From: WTJY01 sp045105475
GTDB taxonomy: Bacteria > Chloroflexota > Anaerolineae > Promineifilales > Promineifilaceae
Length of the DNA stretch: 64,000 nt
Direction of reading: 5' to 3'
Assembly: GCA_045105475.1 (NCBI GenBank)
Contig: JBGCDP010000170.1
Span: 23,938-87,937 of the forward strand
A model generated the notes under the pieces. It saw only the letters and a program-made list of their open reading frames with translations, did not search any database and was not told the DNA's origin. Positions 61,114 to 64,000 of the stretch are shown here, piece after piece. Numbering within the stretch: the stretch's first letter is position 1; each line of letters opens with the position of its first letter. The translations under genes were made by a program, and so were the position numbers.

Positions 61114-61824
61114 GTGACAAGTCAGCCAACTGTCGACCTAAGTTTTTTATCTGAAAATCAGACCGATATACGGGGGAAGGCGCGTAGTACCGCTATTCGC
61201 CTTGAAAAATGGTGGGAGCGTGTATTACCTACATCTTTGCATAGTGCCTTTTTACCCAAAAAGGTTTCAGGCATCAAGATGAGCCACAATGAGTCTGTTC
61301 GACTGGTGATTTACCAATCATGGTACCGAAATTTCAGCTCTTATTTGTTTTCGAATTATGGGCTTAATATCGTTCTTTTTACGGTTTTTATGTCACTGGT
61401 GGTCGGTTTTTTTGGGCTTGATACCGGATTGTTTAACCAGCCATTGATGAATATGCTCATTCCAATTGTGCTTTTAATTCTTTGGCTAATCTATGCACTT
61501 TTTGAGAATTTTCGTTATTTAAAGTGGCGCCTTGTTGTAACGAATCGCCGGTTGATCTTCTCCACGCCACAAAGCAATAACTGGATGCTTTCGGACAATA
61601 TTGAATTCAAAGGTCAGCCACGGGTAATTGATGACAACTGGTCATCTGATCGGATTGTGCGAAATCTGCAGATATTTACCGGTTCTCGTGACTTATCGAT
61701 TAGCCCTGTCGGGCTGCAATTTGACGGTGCACGTGTTAAAGATGGTTTGGTCATGCCGGACGTTGATTTAGATCACATCGAAGAGTTAAAGCAGTTTGTG
61801 TTGGATATTACTGAAGACGCATAG
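61114..61824 (+). CDS. PH-like-domain membrane protein
   Basis: A 236-residue protein initiated by GTG 61114. An N-terminal soluble part (about 1-75) is followed by two TM helices (about 80-102 and 112-128). The C-terminal beta-rich domain has WRLVVTNRRLIFSTP, the pattern of bacterial PH-like (bPH2/YdbT) domains, which often follow paired helices. The usual role is membrane stress or lipid organisation; this one is not assigned. It ends 65 bases before the GT39 gene. Confidence 0.65.
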   Translation: MTSQPTVDLSFLSENQTDIRGKARSTAIRLEKWWERVLPTSLHSAFLPKKVSGIKMSHNESVRLVIYQSWYRNFSSYLFSNYGLNIVLFTVFMSLVVGFFGLDTGLFNQPLMNMLIPIVLLILWLIYALFENFRYLKWRLVVTNRRLIFSTPQSNNWMLSDNIEFKGQPRVIDDNWSSDRIVRNLQIFTGSRDLSISPVGLQFDGARVKDGLVMPDVDLDHIEELKQFVLDITEDA

Positions 61825-61888
61825 TTTCTGATTGGTTTTCGTATGATGGGTGCGCTACTGCATGCTGATTGTGGGGTAAAATACGGGG

Positions 61889-64000
61889 GTGGCATATTTT
61901 GGGCAAAGCAAAGAGAAAAATCTAAGTAGCACATATTTAATTGTTTTAGTTGGAGCTATTTTGACGGCCGGGTGGCTGTTATTGCCTGTTGAATTTGGTA
62001 GTCGGCCGATTGCTGCTATCTTCATGACTATGTTCTGGCCGGGTGTAGCGTGGGCTAGCTTTAGCCAACTATGGCCAACAGAGAAATTAACTGGGGAGGC
62101 GCTATTACTTTCTGTTGCAGGAAGTTTAGCCATCTTGTTAGCAATCATTTTAGCTGTAACAAATTTGGGCCAAGAGATACCTATTGTATTACTCATTTCT
62201 TTGCCTTTATTGCTCACCCTATTTCCAATCATTGTTCATCTGTTTTTTCGTAAAGAGCCGTCTATTCAATTTAAGCATGATTTGGTTGAGAATTGGCTTT
62301 GGTTTTTGCTCCCGTTAGCTATCGCATTGATTTTGCGTTTACCTTGGTTTGGTTACCGAGAAATTCAAGGTGACGAAGGGATTGTGCTAGTGCGTGCGGC
62401 CGATGCACTCTTGGGTGACGGGGCTGAATTGCTGCTGCATCGTAAAGGGCCGATGGAGATACTGTTGGCTATGAGTGTCTGGGGCGCAGCTGGAAAGATC
62501 AATGATTTTTGGGTTAGGCTCCCGTTTTTGTTGTGCAATATATTTTCTTTGGCACTGTTTTTTCGTTTGTCCGATCGCTGGTTCGGCCGCAAAGTAGCGA
62601 TGTTGGCAGGTTGCTTGCTTGCAATCGTTGGCTTTCATGTCGCGTTTAGCCGAGTGGTGCAATATCAATCCCTTGTGATGATGTGGGGGATTGGGGCGTT
62701 GTTGGCGGCTGAACGATATCGGGAAACGGGGCGTAAGCCTGACCTAATTCTGGTCGCAATTTTACTGGCGGCCGGTTTGCTATCACATTACGATGCGGTT
62801 TTGTTTGTTCCAGCGATCCTAACTCTGCTTATGTCTCGTTGGTATCAGGCGAAAGAGATCCCGATTAAAGCTGTTGCAACCGCGGCTGGAACAGGCTTGT
62901 TGATGCTCAGTTTGTTTTATATTCCCTTTCTTTTAGGGCCAGATTTTCAGAATGCAATTGGTTATCTATTGAACGAGCGGGTAGACACATCGGCTGGGGG
63001 CAGTCTTGCTGATGTGTGGCAGATGGTCACCTTTTACAACAGCAGTTGGGCCATCATCGGTTTTGGGGGTTTTGCCCTAGTTGGTTTCTATGCGCTTTGG
63101 CGACTCGAAAAACCATCGGTGATAAAAATAGGGGGCGCATTGTTTTTGCTGGTGCCACTCCTTTTTTACACCGTTATTGTTTCGGTCCCTCGCACCCATG
63201 TTTATACATTTTTCCCCGGTCTCGTATTGGTTGCGGCCTTAGGAATCGACAAAATCGCAGAGCTGCGTCGGCCGAATGTCTGGCTATATCGTTTAGGCTG
63301 GGGTGGCTTTGCGATATGGTTCCTGGTTTGTGCCAGCTATATCTTTTTGCTCTTTACGTGGGGGCCGGGTGAAGTACAGCGTCATTGGGACAGCCTTCGG
63401 CCGAACACGATATTATTCTGGACAACATGGGACAAACCTCCGACATTTGGCCTATTTGGTTTTCCATATCAGGCTGGGTGGCGGGAGTTGGGTCAGAGTA
63501 ATTTAGACGGGCTGGTTTATGCCAGTAATGAAGAAGAAGAGATCACGAATTGGTATATGGCTCAGGCTGCTCGCACCCACTGTGATATTGCCGACCTGTT
63601 TTTACTCAGTGAAAATGTACAAGATCCGATCGCTTTTAATCCGATTTTGACAGTTGATAAGGCTGAATTTGAAATCAGTGAAAATTTATCACTTTTTGCG
63701 ACAGATCGATTTGATTTCCACCTTGGCTCACGCATGTTTACTCCGGCCGAAATTAGCAAGCCTCGCTTTGGCGGCTTAAATCCGTTAGATGTGCCGTTGG
63801 GTGAACGGGTGACATTGGCTGGATATGACATATCTATCAAAAGCGGCCACGTTGAGGCCGTGTTGTATTGGGATGTAAAACAAGCGTTTGATCGTAATTA
63901 TCAAGCCTTCGTGCATGTCATCGATCAAGATGGGAATCTAGTGACACAGCATGATTCTGCCCCTGAGTGTGGGATTAACCCGACAACACGCTGGGAGCCG
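61889..64000 (+). CDS. GT39-type membrane glycosyltransferase (3' end outside window)
   Basis: The frame is open from the in-frame stop at 61877 to the window end, at least 704 codons; GTG 61889 is the first usable start. About 12 TM helices are visible. The first large loop has REIQGDEGIVLVRAADALLG and HRKGPMEILLAMSVWG, the acidic and Lys-Gly-Pro motifs of GT-C mannosyltransferase-like enzymes. VAFSRVVQYQSLVMMWG and VPRTHVYTFFPGLVLVAALG follow. A soluble C-terminal beta domain begins near residue 560. A second, shorter GT39 protein is at 41406-43079. Confidence 0.82.
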   Translation, partial: MAYFGQSKEKNLSSTYLIVLVGAILTAGWLLLPVEFGSRPIAAIFMTMFWPGVAWASFSQLWPTEKLTGEALLLSVAGSLAILLAIILAVTNLGQEIPIVLLISLPLLLTLFPIIVHLFFRKEPSIQFKHDLVENWLWFLLPLAIALILRLPWFGYREIQGDEGIVLVRAADALLGDGAELLLHRKGPMEILLAMSVWGAAGKINDFWVRLPFLLCNIFSLALFFRLSDRWFGRKVAMLAGCLLAIVGFHVAFSRVVQYQSLVMMWGIGALLAAERYRETGRKPDLILVAILLAAGLLSHYDAVLFVPAILTLLMSRWYQAKEIPIKAVATAAGTGLLMLSLFYIPFLLGPDFQNAIGYLLNERVDTSAGGSLADVWQMVTFYNSSWAIIGFGGFALVGFYALWRLEKPSVIKIGGALFLLVPLLFYTVIVSVPRTHVYTFFPGLVLVAALGIDKIAELRRPNVWLYRLGWGGFAIWFLVCASYIFLLFTWGPGEVQRHWDSLRPNTILFWTTWDKPPTFGLFGFPYQAGWRELGQSNLDGLVYASNEEEEITNWYMAQAARTHCDIADLFLLSENVQDPIAFNPILTVDKAEFEISENLSLFATDRFDFHLGSRMFTPAEISKPRFGGLNPLDVPLGERVTLAGYDISIKSGHVEAVLYWDVKQAFDRNYQAFVHVIDQDGNLVTQHDSAPECGINPTTRWEP

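Larger units (their letters stand above)
301..63749. repeat. Highly iterated palindrome CGGCCG, dispersed through the window
   Basis: CGGCCG occurs about 140 times by hand count, from 301-306 to 63744-63749, roughly once per 450 bases. About 8 would be expected from base composition. Most copies lie inside genes, as (T/A/C/G)CG-GCC-G in frame (Ser/Thr/Pro/Ala-Ala), as GGC-CGN (Gly-Arg) or as CGG-CCG (Arg-Pro). Some lie between genes (near 16950) and in a terminator. They do not form arrays. Copies are sparse at 32.3-36.7 kb and 52.3-59.4 kb. Confidence 0.85.

Overview
The window looks like an ordinary chromosomal stretch of a member of the Chloroflexota, probably a filamentous or aerobic lineage near Anaerolineae, Caldilineae or Ardenticatenia. 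This is inferred from gene style. The oligopeptide-binding lipoproteins carry long Glu-Val-rich linkers after the lipid-anchored Cys. Surface proteins have Thr-Pro-Asn linkers. There are several very large subtilases with DUF11-like repeats and several GT39-type membrane proteins. Heme O synthase suggests aerobic respiration. GC looks to be in the mid 40s (percent). No rRNA, tRNA, CRISPR array, transposase or prophage was found.

Layout. 0-3.4 kb: end of a tandem DinB-like protein, small hypotheticals, 5-hydroxyisourate hydrolase, a zinc nucleoside deaminase and a GntR/UTRA regulator. 3.5-7.9 kb: a 1455-residue secreted subtilase. 8.0-12.1 kb: ribulose-phosphate epimerase (apparently started by CTG), class II aldolase, heme O synthase and two small coupled genes. 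12.2-14.2 kb: extradiol dioxygenase, 4-oxalomesaconate hydratase-like protein and a decayed aldolase pseudogene, so a broken meta-cleavage operon. 14.2-26.2 kb: a surface polysaccharide locus (sulfotransferase, Wzz-like protein, cellulose-synthase-like enzyme, two GT2 proteins, ABC exporter, two methyltransferases). 26.3-37.6 kb: a secreted protease island (two subtilases, one clostripain-like protease, a lipoprotein and a TPR regulator). 37.7-50.1 kb: housekeeping and envelope genes (PBP1C, S21, DinB, GT39, flippase-like protein, LigA, SH3 protein, cNMP-PP2C phosphatase, PolX). 50.1-58.4 kb: an oligopeptide ABC transporter operon with two paralogous binding proteins. 58.5-64 kb: envelope genes, including a fused transglycosylase-like and degenerate LytM protein, a LysM protein, a PH-like protein and a GT39 protein cut by the right edge.

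The strongest window-scale signal is a highly iterated palindrome, CGGCCG. By eye I count about 140 copies where roughly 8 are expected from base composition. It falls in all three reading frames, in intergenic DNA and even in a terminator stem. It behaves like the cyanobacterial HIP1 element but has a different sequence. It is almost absent from the peptide-transporter operon and from the stretch around the TPR regulator and clostripain-like protease.

Functionally, the secreted proteases and the oligopeptide importer fit a life of degrading external protein and taking up peptides. The polysaccharide locus would build and export a possibly sulfated surface polymer.
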